Shown here: piece after piece, positions 1 to 10,632 of the stretch
How the letters are laid out: each line of letters opens with the position of its first letter
Numbering within the stretch: the first letter of the stretch is position 1
Assembly: GCA_025399215.1 (NCBI GenBank)
Contig: MU621348.1
Coordinates: 1-23,868 of the forward strand
DNA: 23,868 bases
From: Globomyces pollinis-pini
Lineage: Eukaryota > Chytridiomycota > Chytridiomycetes > Rhizophydiales > Globomycetaceae
Reading direction: 5' to 3'
Notes under the pieces: generated by a model
The model's database searches: none
What the model saw: the letters and a program-made list of their open reading frames with translations, nothing else
Told to the model about the DNA's origin: nothing
Made by a program: the position numbers and the translations under genes

Positions 1-22
1 GACAAGCCAAAAGATTAATAGA

Positions 23-1544
23 TTACTTGAAATCCTTGTTGAACTCACGTCCAATGAGCATTCGTCTGATTTCACTGGTTCCTGCCCCAATTTCATATAG
101 TTTTGCATCTCTCAACAGACGACCAGTAGGATAGTCGTTGATATATCCATTACCACCTAGTCTAAGCAAAGTGTATTTTACCAAGGCATTGGATAGCATT
201 AAGGCAAACTTCGGTAGCTCTTTCTGCAGAGTAAAGGATGACACCAGCACAATCTTTGTTACTTGATTGACCAGCATCACAAGCCCTGGCAACAGCATAA
301 ACATACGCACGAGAAGCACTTAATTTGGTGTACATGTCAGCCAAAATTCCTTGCATCAACTTCATAGTTAGTAACTAAACCGATTCTTACTTGGAATTCA
401 CCAATTTTTGTATTAAATTGTTTTCTTTCATGAACATAAGGAACAGTAATGTCCAATGCTGCTTGCATCAAACTAGACTAAGTGGTAGGTATTCTTACCC
501 TAATGGTCCACCAGAAAGCACGAGTCGTTCATAATCTAATCCCGACATGAGCACATATACTCCTTGGCCAACAGTTCCTAATACATTCTCGGCTATCGTT
601 AGTAAAAAAATATAAGCTACCAGGAACTTCGCAGTTGTCGAAAACCAACTCACAAGTATTGGAACCACGCATTCCTAATTTATCTAACTTTGGTGATTTG
701 GTAAATCCTTTGAAGTTCTACAAATGTCAATAAAATACCATTAAAAATTGGAAATGGTCAATCTGACTAACCAAACGTATCGAGATTTACCTTTTCAATT
801 AAAAATGCTGTGATTCCTTTTGGGCCAGCGTGGATATCAGTTTTTGCATAGACAACTAAGACATCAGCATCAGGACCATTGGTAATCCAGAATTTTGTTC
901 CATTCAATATGTAACGATCTCCTTTCTTCTCTGCTTTAAGTTTCATTGAAACAACATCAGAACCAGAACCAGCTTCACTCATTGCCAATGCTCCAACGTC
1001 TATTTGTAAATGACTGATAGATGCTTACGCTCACCAGAAATAAGCTTTGGAAGGTATTTATCTTTTTGAGCTTTGTTTCCGTTTCGTACGATTTGGTTTA
1101 CACATAAGTTAGAGTGTGCTCCGTAGGAAAGTGCAACCGACCCAGATGCTCGTGAAATTTCTTCCATTGCAATAGTATGGGCCAAATATCCTAGGTTTTG
1201 ACCACCATATTCTTCTGGCGCACTACGGTGAGTGAAATTGATAAATACGTTATTCCCAAGAGTCCCATATCACCAAACTTTTTCCACATATCCTCCTTAT
1301 CAATATAAAAAACTTACCATAGGAAACTCATTCTTTTTATCGATTTCAGCAGCTCTTGGAGCCAATTCTCGTTGAGCGAAATTGTGGACACTATCGCGCA
1401 ACTAACATCAGAGCAATGAATCCATACTTCATTTAAATCACCCAATCCAGCAACTGCCACATTGTAAGAATCATAAGAAATTTTCCTGTTTAAGATCCTG
1501 AAAGCATTCAATTTTGAAGCGTTAATGAGTCGATTGGAAAACAT
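23..1544 (-). CDS. ivd: isovaleryl-CoA dehydrogenase, mitochondrial
   Basis: FAD-dependent enzyme of leucine breakdown that oxidises isovaleryl-CoA to 3-methylcrotonyl-CoA in the mitochondrial matrix, passing electrons to ETF. Ten exons splice to 411 residues, the usual family length. Introns: 1402-1427, 1296-1317, 1223-1248, 1000-1028, 718-790, 593-620, 473-498, 360-390, 157-181. Seen in the product: a basic Ser/Asn/Arg-rich N-terminus typical of a mitochondrial presequence; MSEAGSGSD and the FWITNG block of acyl-CoA dehydrogenases; [12 protein letters not shown], whose Glu matches the IVD-specific catalytic base; [13 protein letters not shown]; and [12 protein letters not shown] near the C-terminus. 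The start is the only ATG giving the presequence. Most introns are 22-31 nt, 1296-1317 being the shortest in the window. The family assignment is secure; each splice site is inferred from conserved frame. Confidence 0.95.
739..766 (-). other. possible frame-breaking (poison) exon inside IVD intron 5
   Basis: The 73-nt intron 718-790 can be read as two canonical mini-introns, 767-790 (24 nt, GTAAAT...TTAG) and 718-738 (21 nt, GTATTT...TGTAG), around a 28-nt segment. Skipping all 73 nt gives IEK-NFKGF, which matches the family in length. Keeping the 28 nt gives Ser-Asp-stop immediately. It is either a relic of exon decay or a regulated poison exon. Confidence 0.3.
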
Positions 1545-1838
1545 TGAATTTTAAATGGAGGAAAAAATAAAAATCCCCCACATAAAGCAGCCTTACAGTC
1601 ATGAGAGTGACACAAAGAATTGTCATATTTCAATCGAAAAAATTATTAATATTGAACTTGAATATCATTAAACTGTTGATCCGAAAGGAAAGAAATGCAA
1701 GTTACTCACTAGACTTGAAAAACATAAATACAGTAAATTTTTGTCAATATCAATATACTAAGTAGTTGAGCAACGTCATCGAAAGGAAATGTCAAATCAT
1801 GTTAAAATAGCGCGTTTTTCTTTCAATTTTGCAAAATC
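1545..1838. promoter_or_regulatory. divergent intergenic region, IVD / DIFG-repeat gene
   Basis: This 294-bp AT-rich gap separates two divergent start codons and must hold both promoters. The only distinct element I see is GCGCGT followed by a T-run at 1810-1815, 24 bp before the plus-strand ATG. Related elements sit before the SPFH and ZSWIM2-like genes. No RNA gene or ORF of note. Confidence 0.4.
1810..1815 (+). promoter_or_regulatory. GCGCGT element upstream of DIFG-repeat gene
   Basis: GCGCGT followed by TTTTT, 24 bp upstream of the ATG. It resembles MluI-cell-cycle-box/E2F-like sites (ACGCGT, GCGCG). A similar element lies before two other genes here. Function is inferred from position only. 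Confidence 0.3.
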
Positions 1839-2883
1839 ATGTTGTCAAACAAGACTTCAGACGACCAAGAACAGTCATTATATGTCCGGAATTATAAACC
1901 AACCGATATCTTTGGATTGAATGAAGAACCTCAAGCTCCTCGTCGAGATGTAATTGACCGAAATAGATCTACTGTGTTTGACAGAGATCCAGTTTCTGCT
2001 GTCGTGTCGAGAACTAACTCAAAGAAAGACTTTATGGCCTCAGATATCTTCTTCGGGGGAAATAGTCCAGCTAAAACTAGATTTGGAAGTTATGAACCGT
2101 CTGGCGCTGCTCCAAGAAGACATACTCCCCGAGACTCATCCGCTAGACAAACTCCAGCAACACAAATTCCTTTTAACCAGCCTTCTGTAAATCAAGCACC
2201 TACTCCTGTGGCTGATGTAGCTGATTCTCATGCTGAAGCTCGTAATGACTATCAAAACCACCACGAACAAGAACATTCTGGCCATGAGCAAGACAATTAT
2301 TCTGCTAATGAATACTCCCAAGCTCAGTCTGGTATGTTCATACATGTATTATTTTTTTGCAAACCTCATTCTTTCTCTGGTTACGATTTAATTGTTTTTA
2401 GATTACAACCAAGCAAAGGAGTCTTATGACTATGAACAACACAATTTTTCAGCACAACAGCCAATATCATCAGTATTTGAATCTGAAGCGGAGAAGGAAC
2501 TTACCGCAAGAGGTGCAAGACGACATTTTCAACAACGCCATCAATCTGATATATTTAATCAAGATCAATCAGTTTCTCAACAAACTAGTAGAGAACGTCG
2601 CGCCCAAGTCCCAGCACCAGAGGAGCGACATTGGGTGCCTTCCGTCAAGCAAGGCTCTAGAACTACGTCGTTTTCAAACATTTTTGGTGATTGTCCAGAT
2701 ATTGATCGCGAAAATCGCGAAGCATTACCACGTCGTGTAGAGCAAAAGCAGTTAGATCAAGAGGAGTTGTTGAGCCGTGTGTCTGGACTGTCTTCCTCCA
2801 ATTTGAATCGCCTCGGACGAGGAAAAGGTCGCCGAAGTATTGGAGGAAACGGAGAGGGAGTGGGAAGCCAAATTTGGTTTTAG
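1839..2883 (+). CDS. disordered protein with repeated DIFG-like motifs
   Basis: Two exons (1839-2331 and 2402-2883) joined over a 70-nt GT-AG intron give about 324 residues; the stop is TAG. The product is hydrophilic and rich in Arg, Ser, Gln, Asp and His, with no membrane segment or recognisable enzyme fold. Four short related motifs are spaced along it: TDIFGL, SDIFFGG, SDIFNQ and SNIFGD, each in a polar context. A His/Glu/Asn-rich stretch precedes the intron, and a basic GRGKGRRS tail lies near the C-terminus. Similar S(D/N)IFG motifs occur in Jupiter/HN1-type microtubule-associated proteins, so a cytoskeletal role is conceivable, but that is motif resemblance only. The start is the first ATG after stops in all frames. 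The gene is well supported; its function is unknown. Confidence 0.75.
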
Positions 2884-3022
2884 TCGGATTTTTGCTATCT
2901 TTTAAAAAATATAGAACTGTTCTAGACTTGTATAGGAAATGTGAAGACCATTGTACAGAATAATCTCACTTGAGAAATACTAAATTAGTTGATTTAAAAG
3001 CGGTATATGTGGATCTTTCAAT

Positions 3023-4229
3023 TTATTGAACTTGTGATATTAAGACGCTTGGCACAGTCTTGATAGTTTTAACTGTCTTTGTCTTCACAACAATTCGATC
3101 ATGATCTCTAGTGGTAGTTTTTGTAGTGACAGTTTTTGTAAACAACAAATTTACAGATTTCATTAAATCAACCACCTCACTTTGAATCTGATCATGATCA
3201 CTTCCAACAGAGTAAATGATTCCACGATGAACAATTACGGTAGTTGGTACAATTCCATTGCTTAATTTGTTAAAGTATTCTAATAGCCTGGATTCCAAGT
3301 CCACAATAGTGACCAATTCCAAGTTTCGACTTTTCAAGAATTCAGAAACTCTTTCTACACTGGAATAAGTTGGAGGATTTAATTGATCAATGTTAATTGA
3401 GACAGTCTGCAGAGCGGAACCATACAGTGTCTTTAAATCTATGAGGTTTTGCAATGAATCTACAGCGTTGGCTGACCAAGTTGTCCAAACTATAAATAGT
3501 TTAGTCTAAACTTAAACTTACAATTAATTAGAAATGTTTTAGCAGGCAAAGAAGAGTCGTATTTCATACCATCAATATACTCTTCATTTTCAAGTAACTA
3601 GAAGGTTAACAATTGAATTATAATTACAGTAAAATCAAATTCGGTTCCAACAAGTGGAGATTTCCAGAGCCTGGAAGAAGATGGATTTGATTGAGAAATG
3701 GCAATGGCATTAGTTATTTCTTGTTCAAGTTGTCCCGCTACGCGAACATCTCCAACAAACCGAACCGTACTGTAGCCTCCAATCAACACCGCTGTAGGAT
3801 CGCCCGCTTCGCCAAAAATATCGGTACTTTTCCAGAAAGAGTTGTCAAGCGAATAACCATTCAAAGTTCCTTCACTTGTAGTTTTGGATTGGCCAAGAAT
3901 TGCGGATGATTCTTCTTGAGTGTCAGTATTAATGGTGACCACCGTCCCGTTGCTTGATAAGCATCCTTGAAGCTGTTCAATTCGTTCCCAAAAGTCATTT
4001 TGAATTTTGTTCTGGGACCACACTTACGAGTGAGAGACATTTCAGCTTACCCACAAGGACAATAATCGAACCCAAATCGTTGAGAGCAATAGAAGAGCCG
4101 TCGAACAAAACCACGGAGTTCAATTTCTTCAAATCAAATGCGTTCCATAGCAGCGGAGATTTCCAAGCATTTTCCACATCATTTACTACGTTCAATTTCT
4201 ATATGTTTACCATTGATTTCCAAAGTCAT
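3023..4229 (-). CDS. tandem thioredoxin-fold protein without catalytic cysteines
   Basis: Five exons (introns 4186-4210, 4023-4050, 3598-3627, 3490-3521; 25-32 nt) give 363 residues. Two consecutive thioredoxin/redoxin-like units are visible. Each starts with a WKSPL motif, then has a hydrophobic strand running into the active-site position: IIVLVVWSQNKI in the first unit and FLINFWTTWSANAV in the second. Both resemble the NFWATWCxxC region but have no cysteine. The later cis-proline positions are kept (GDPTAVLIGG and GIVPTTVIVH). The C-terminus is rich in Lys-Thr pairs. I infer a redox-inactive scaffold or binding protein rather than an oxidoreductase. There is no signal peptide, so it is probably cytosolic. 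The ATG is the first in frame, and a short upstream ORF precedes it. The fold call is moderate; the cysteine absence is direct. Confidence 0.8.
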
Positions 4230-4232
4230 TTT

Positions 4233-4301
4233 TTATTTTGCAAAGTGTATCAGGATAGATTTATTCAACTTGCGGTTTGTCTCGACATTGTGATCACCCA
4301 T
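4233..4301 (-). other. 22-codon upstream ORF before the thioredoxin-fold gene
   Basis: An ATG-initiated ORF of 22 codons ends with TAA three bases before the main ATG at 4229. If it lies in the leader it would be positioned to influence re-initiation. The transcription start is unknown, so this is positional inference. The remaining 4302-4556 is AT-rich intergenic DNA with nothing else I can assign. Confidence 0.3.
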
Positions 4302-4556
4302 TGAATTTCATGTCCAAATGCGGACTGTGGCAACTCGGAATCTCATTGAATCAAACTACCAATCAACCATTTCCGGTACCATTTTATCAACCGGAAACAG
4401 TCTCTGAATACTCTACAAATTTCAAATGAAATGGACACTCTAGATACTAAAGAATTCTTTACTCATCCGTTATTACTTGTAAACTACAGGATCACCTGAT
4501 AATATTCCGTTCCAACTGTGATTAATTATGAAAAACCTTGAGGAGTGTTTATTTAA

Positions 4557-6220
4557 TTAACCTTTGGCAAACATTACCCCTTTTGCAACATTGTAACCAT
4601 CAATCACTGATCCTGGGATTTCACCTTGACTTTCAAACCATACAGATTTATCTGGCATTGCATATCTCTTCTCGACTTCGAGCAATTCTCGTTGAATGTT
4701 TTGGGCATGACCTGCTGGAACACTCGCGTACGCCTCGGCTTGCAGTTCGATTTGCCTTCTATTGGCTTCGGCTAAGCTGACAATATTCTTAGCCTCTTGT
4801 TGTGTGACAAGCGCAGCGGTTTCTGCTTTTGCAGCAGCCTGCTTCATCATTTCATAGTATTTCGCATCAGCTTGCTTGGTGGTTCGATAATAGTTTGTAT
4901 CAGATTGTGTTTTAATAGATTCAGCTTCTACTCGAGCAACTTGTAAAATACCACGTTCTTTCTCGGTGTTGATATGATTTCTCAATTCGATTTGCGTTGC
5001 TTCAATTTGATTTTGCAAAATAGTCTCGGCTTGTCTTTCCAAATCTTTTCCTAATGAACCTTGCAATTGTCTGTCCATAATTTCAAAAGAGAGAACGTGA
5101 ATCCCATGTTTTCTTGCATCTTCTTGTAATTCCTTCATACACTCTGACTTGAATGCTTCAACCCATGGTACATGACTACCATTCGATGTAACCTCGGGCC
5201 CAACTTTCTTGGCTCTCATAAATTGCTGATATGAGAGTCTTGAGACAACACTGTTCACAGCTGATTGGGCCGGGTTAATCAAAGCCAAGAGCGGGTCATC
5301 GTAGTTTACAGTTAATAATACCGGATCGAAAACACGATATCTAAGGTTAATGTCTAAAATAACTGGAACGCCTTCACTAGTGTATGCTGGTTGCGTTTTG
5401 AATGGGTGCTGACGCTCTCCAAGAGAAAACATATCTCGAAATGTAGTATGTGGATTTGTAATAACATGCTGACCAGCTTCAAGAACGATAATTTTATCTG
5501 CTTGTTGCAGAATAGCGACATTATTGGCAGGAACATTACTACATATTAGAATGAAATCTTACATAAATGTTGCGACAGTAATAGGAACCGGAATCATGTT
5601 TGTACCATTACGAATTAAAGTATGAACCTCTTGTTTCCATCCGAGAATTCGATTTGTGTGGAGTTCTCGAATTGCATATTGGTCACCCAAGTTCAATGTA
5701 TCAACAATTTGCAATATTTTAAAGGTTCCCTCAATTCCGTAAGCTACAAATCCACCATTTCTAATGACAAAAACACGGTTATGGGGATCTAGATCAGATA
5801 TACTCAATAGTTACCTTGTACTACCATTGCCTCGGACTGACCCACTTGTGCAATTGTTAATCCAAGGAATTCTACATGGGAAGTAATAGGAATGGTTCCT
5901 TTCCAAGTTAGTGTGGGGTTTAGATTTAGGTATAGACCTGGCTCAATTACAATCTGTGGTCGTCCAGCTCTGTCAAATAAACCAATATTTCCTGTTGGGA
6001 CACTATTTCCCAAAAGTGAATTAGGAGTTTTCAATGATATTAGTCGACCATGGTTTAGTTCCATCATTTTTGCATCTAATTTCTTTATCGTTTCCACTAC
6101 ATTTGACCCTGTTTCTATTTCCATAAAAAGAGGGTTGTTTTTGACTTCTTTCGGAACACTCCAATCATCTGTACCATCTTCTAAATCATGCTCATAATCC
6201 TTCTCTTTTCCTTTCGACAT
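4557..6220 (-). CDS. SPFH/band-7 (prohibitin homology) domain protein
   Basis: Three exons (introns 5789-5814 and 5539-5562, 26 and 24 nt) encode 537 residues. The N-terminal third is a beta-rich head with repeated NGGFVAYG and GLYLNLNPTLTWKG segments. A band-7 core follows (DINLRYRVFDPVLLTVNYDDPLLALIN; SYQQFMRAKK; EDARKHGIHVLSFEIMD). Then comes a long Ala/Glu/Gln-rich coiled coil (ERQAETILQNQIEATQIELR through EAKNIVSLAEANRRQIELQAEAY), the classic SPFH oligomerisation helix. No obvious transmembrane helix is present, so membrane association would be peripheral. Such proteins form ring or cage scaffolds on membranes. The exact subfamily is not resolved. An ACGCGT element lies 36 bp upstream of the ATG. 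Confidence 0.88.
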
Positions 6221-6255
6221 GGTGTGAAAGATATATAATTTTTGTGTCAGACCGA

Positions 6256-6261
6256 ACGCGT
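6256..6261 (-). promoter_or_regulatory. ACGCGT element upstream of SPFH gene
   Basis: A perfect ACGCGT palindrome (MluI-cell-cycle-box core) lies 36 bp upstream of the SPFH start codon, next to a T/A-run. It is comparable to elements before the DIFG-repeat and ZSWIM2-like genes. Regulation by an MBF-like factor is inference. Confidence 0.3.
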
Positions 6262-6354
6262 TTTTAAACTCAGCCTCTCATAATCGCTCATCTTATAATG
6301 TTTAACATTATGAGGAATAATACCCTTCAAGTTAGTATGCGAAACAATATAACT

Positions 6355-7846
6355 TTATTGGAAATAGAGAGTAATAAACAGATATGAAGCAATGGTCAAT
6401 AGTTCCATGCTAAGATTCTCACCGCTGTTTTTTACCGATTCATTATCATGTGTAGATCCGTCACTACTCTTTTGCAAATTAATATCCTGTTCGTCAATAT
6501 CTTCAACTGGTAGTGGGTCTAACGATTTACAATCGGCATTATTGCATAGGCATTTACAGCCTACTGGATCCCAAAAGAGTGCATCACAATCTGTTGGAGG
6601 CATACATCTGGTATTCGATTGTAATTTAGGAATTGGAATTTTCAATGAAGGGTAATCCACAGGACAATTGTAGCAGGTCTACCGTTTAGTAAGTTATCAA
6701 TTACCGAAAATTGTGTGCCTCCTAATCTGCAATTCTGAAATAAACTTGGATCTGCTCCATTGCAGATGCCTTTTGGAACTTCTGGACACTTCATATAAGT
6801 TTGTGTGGATAATTGATCTGCAGGGACAGGATTTTTCATATAGTCCAACAACTGCGAGTGTGTAACCATCCATACATCTTTATTGGCCATTGCCATGTCG
6901 AGAAAGTCTGTGATTGCTTTCAGTTTTTTTCTACCATCTGGAATAGTAGGTGGATTGCCAGAACCAAGCCATATCGGATGCATATAAACTCCGGTGGGTA
7001 CTCGATTGCCATTGTAATTAGCATTGAAATGGTTAATATAGTTTGACACTAAAGTTTCTGGAGGTATTGGATTATCAAGACTGGGATCATTATATGGATC
7101 CATCAAATGAGTCATTGTTGAATCTCTAAACGTTCCATACAATGGAATTTCCCTTGGTATTAGATTTTTGTACGTACCATAAACCAGAAGCGTTTAACAT
7201 TTGACCACAAACTGTTACGGATCCCATACACTCATTCACCGACCCATTATCTAATGTATAGGGCCATATAGCATCTGCACTGTTTGCTGACATGGACGAA
7301 TCATATTCAAAACCAAGTTTTTTGATCATTCCAATTGCTTTGGCATTGTAGTTTCGAAATGGAAATCTGACACCCCTTATTCTACTTTTCGATACTCCAG
7401 CAAATGTAGATGCCCATTTCTTCATTCCATCTATTTCTTCCAATGATCCTGCAAAAGGGGACTTATGCGTCATTGAATGATCTGCTACCTCATGGCCTAA
7501 AGCATGCCTAACATGTGAGTTTTGCAAGACCCTACCATTGGGATACTAGCATAGGATCTGAATATTCTACCTGGGCAAACCAAGTACCTTTGGCTGGACA
7601 TCCATTTGGATTTCTTCGATTCTTAAATACTGAAATCGCTTGAGGAAATACGTTAGTATTGACGGCATCGTCATAGGAAACTAAAATAAATTGAGGTGGA
7701 TTGTTCACTGGAGCGTTTGTTGAAGCACATCTACAAGTTGGTAATTTACACACCAATGGATCACAGTTATAGTTTCTAAACTGTGCCAAAACATTTAGAA
7801 ATCCCCAATTAGAAACAAGTAATATGTAGAAAGAAAGAATTGACAT
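6355..7846 (-). CDS. chitin deacetylase-like polysaccharide deacetylase, GPI-anchored
   Basis: Four exons (introns 7508-7535, 7153-7177, 6679-6704) encode 470 residues. NodB-type deacetylases remove acetyl groups from chitin in the cell wall. Visible motifs: SYDDA (metal-binding Asp pair, motif 1); DHSMTH (motif 2, H-x3-H metal ligands), reconstituted across the first intron as HALGHEVADHSMTH; RFPFRNYN (motif 3); DSSMSANS; and VTHSQLLDY near the domain end. The N-terminus has a hydrophobic signal sequence followed by a Cys-rich segment. The C-terminus has a second Cys-rich patch (CDALFWDPVGCKCLCNNADC), an acidic Ser/Asn spacer and a terminal hydrophobic tail, as in GPI attachment signals. The ATG at 7846 is chosen because the longer open frame upstream begins with TTG. 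Substrate specificity is inferred. Confidence 0.9.
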
Positions 7847-7962
7847 AATTATTATGTATGAGACTGTCGATTTTGTATTGAAACGTAAGGTAGAACACGT
7901 GTACGATTGTAGTGAGAACAATACTCTAACTTGAAATCACATTTCGTTTAATGAAGTTTTAT

Positions 7963-8530
7963 TTAATTACTTTTTGGTTTAGGAGGAACGAGCGTGACTG
8001 GGTAGTTCAAATGATGCAATAAATACTTGGACACAGATCCCAAAATTGTGCTTTGGATAACTCCAAGTCCACGACTTCCTACCAATACACATGATGGATG
8101 TAATTCATTTATCTTCTCTTCCAATGCATATCGCGCGTCACCCACTAACGAATAGGCACCAATCTTTATGTTTTTCTCTAGTTGTGAATAAAAACAATAA
8201 CATACCAAGAAATAGAGCAGCTTTCTTGTTGAGTAACTCAACGGAACGTTTTCCTTCATACTGAACCAGTTTTTGAATATTCTCTGGTGAAATATGTGGA
8301 GTGTGATGATATCCAAGTTCTAAATACAAATGATTCTGCAATGATGGTCGAACATTCAATAGCATCACTTTATCAGTGTTTGGGTTTATAAACCCATCGA
8401 GTGCAAATTGAATTGTAGTATCTGCATGTTCAGAATGGTCAATTGCGATCACAATCAATCGTCCATCAGTTGTTGGTAATGGAATTACTTCAATAGGTTT
8501 TTCATCAAGTTCGTCTTTTCTTGAAGTCAT
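7963..8530 (-). CDS. universal stress protein (USP) family, ATP-binding type
   Basis: Two exons joined over the 28-nt intron 8178-8205 give 179 residues, normal for a single-domain USP. The order fits the alpha/beta HUP fold: an N-terminal strand (RLIVIAIDHSEHADTTIQFAL), VMLLNVRP, then VLVGSRGLGVIQSTILGSVS, which matches the G-x2-G-x9-G-S nucleotide-binding motif. The end is typical (SKYLLHHLNYPVTLVPP). USPs bind ATP/AMP and act in stress responses by unclear mechanisms. A diverged paralogue lies at 12254-12779 and shares the VSxYLLHHLNYP ending. The start is the first ATG. Confidence 0.93.
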
Positions 8531-8810
8531 TATGATTTACTTTTTGTCTCAAATTTTCTCTTTTATAGAATATTATTAGTCATGATGATTGATTGTAAAT
8601 CATGTCCACAAGCTTGATCGGAACTTCAACTATTAAGTGATAATATGCATAGTAAAAGGAAAATATAAACCTGAAAGGATAATTTGCAGTTATGTCTAAA
8701 ATTTCAAATCTGGTGCTTATCGTGTACACTTTTATATGAGCAAAGTTATACCATAAACAAAATTGATTGATGAGGAATGGTCAGGTTTGGTTCATATTTT
8801 ATTGTAGCAT
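8531..8810. other. intergenic region, USP / phosphoesterase
   Basis: This is a 280-bp AT-rich gap between two minus-strand genes. It holds the upstream region of the stress-protein gene and the 3' end of the phosphoesterase gene. I see no ORF, RNA gene or repeat. Confidence 0.4.
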
Positions 8811-10481
8811 TCATAAAAAGTCGAATCCAGTTATGTTTCGATCTAAAAGGCTGCCAATGTTTTTTACCACGGCGTCTCTAGTTTGTAATTGCCCAGGTAG
8901 TTTATCGTCAAAATAGTTAGTTTCAAGGAATCGAATTATACTAGCTGGCTCTAATATTTCATGCGATATATAGTTCTTTTTTGCTGCAGCGCCAACAAGG
9001 AGAAATGAAGTTCGTGGTCCTATCATGAAAAATAAAAAAGTACCATAAGGCCTACTATCCAATGGATTTGTAGGTGGGGGTGCTATGCTGTCATAAAACC
9101 CACCACTTTCATCTGGTACCAAAATAATAAGCGTATTGTTACTGTATAAGGTCGAATTCATGACCAAATCGATAACTTTGTCATTAAACCGTTCACCACT
9201 AGATATCGTAGAATAACCGGGATGTTCAGAATTTATCCCAAGTGCTTTCAAATATGATACACTAGGCAATGTTCCCTTTTGAATATCAGTTTCAAAGGAA
9301 TTGAAATTTTTAAATATTTCGTTTGAATTAGCATGATTGGTTAAACTAGAAAAGTATTGAAACGGATTATCACTGGCATCATATTGATGTGGCCATCGAT
9401 CATCTGGGGATTGATTGGTTGTGTATCCTTCTGCATAAAACGTAAATGAAACATCACATTTTAATAGCAGGTCTGCAATAGTAGGGTCATCATATGACAT
9501 TTTTGTTTTGTAAGGTAAGTTACGATTGTATGAAAGTGGAACCACCCAATTATCCTTAAAAACCCAACCACCTCTTGCAAAATACATATCATTTTCACTA
9601 GATGCGCCTTGGTTTTAGCACTGATTTAAAAGATACCAACAGCAGATTGAAAAAAACGATCAGACATTGCATAATTTTCGGCCCAATGCCAATATCGAGA
9701 GGCACTGCCAACTGTACCATCAGCAAATGCAATTGTTTTGTCATTGGAACTATACATTTCCAGAGCTTGTTGATAGGAACGAGGACATTTTCCACTGGAA
9801 GCAAATCTATCCATTTTTCCGTTATTGATTTTACATTTTTCAGATTCATAATCATGAGTCGGATCATAAAGAAGATTTGTTTTATCATTGAGAACAGTAG
9901 GTTCAAATGGAAATTCTCGAGCAGCCCGTTCACAACACTCTCTACCAACATTACACACTGGAGAACTCTTTGGTGGAGCTTTACAATAATTTCCATAATA
10001 ATTATCAAATGAATGATTTTCTGAAATGATGATGATTACATTCTTGATTGAAGATGCTGTATCACCTTTTCGTCTACAAGTCACCTTTGGAGATTCCACT
10101 TCAAAGTCCACATTAGCAATACAAAAGTAACCGTTGTTGATACAGTAATATGCTGTAAATTTCCCAGTTGATGCTGGCGCTTTCACAAAGACTGTCCCAT
10201 TGACTTCTGGAGCTAGAAATTGTCTATCTGTAGTTCCATATCTAAAGATTTTGAGTTCCACTTGTGAATTACGTATATTGCCATGAACCATCGACTTGAG
10301 TAGAAGCGCTTGGATAGTCGCCTTTGGTAATTATTATTCTATCATCAGTGGTTTTGAAATTGGCGTTAGTCCATGATATTTGAAAGAAACCCCCCTGAAT
10401 AATACTTGAGCTGTTAATACTTAGGTCCATTGGTAATGGGCAAGCAATAATAGAAGACGCTAGTAGTAGCAAACCAATCAT
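8811..10481 (-). CDS. secreted phosphoesterase / phospholipase C-like acid phosphatase
   Basis: Three exons (introns 10242-10272 and 9608-9636) encode 536 residues. A signal peptide (MIGLLLLASSIIA) leads into an Ig-like N-terminal domain ending in GTVFVKAPASTGKFTAYY. The alkaline-phosphatase-fold domain then starts with SENHSFDNYYG and carries DESGGFYDSIAPPP and NYISHEILEPASIIRFLE, hallmarks of the phosphoesterase family that includes bacterial-type phospholipase C and acid phosphatases. Paired cysteines in the mid region suit an extracellular protein. The substrate cannot be fixed from sequence; phospholipid or other phosphomonoesters are possible. For the first junction I prefer the 31-nt intron because it keeps GSWQYT joined to YGTTDRQF. 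A 28-nt alternative would also keep frame. Confidence 0.9.
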
Positions 10482-10632
10482 TGTCAGTGTTTCTCCTTAA
10501 AGACTGTTAATCAATTTCACGATGTTCGAGGAATTTTAAGAATTTTATAAGCGAGACCTCAAAATTACCAACCAACAAAGAAAAGTAACAAATATATTTT
10601 AAATAACAACAATATCAGATCCAGTATTGTTT

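Noticed and set aside
7847..7921. N-terminal extension of the chitin deacetylase.
   Set aside because: The extended frame begins with TTG, not ATG, and the ATG at 7846 gives a typical signal peptide.
9602..10012. 136-codon plus-strand open frame opposite the phosphoesterase gene.
   Set aside because: It lies antisense to a strongly conserved coding exon, has biased Ile/Phe-rich composition and no family resemblance.
10261..10272. A 12-nt GT-AG segment in the phosphoesterase gene as an ultra-tiny intron.
   Set aside because: Removing it leads to a stop soon after. The overlapping 31-nt intron 10242-10272 keeps frame and the expected Ig-like sequence.
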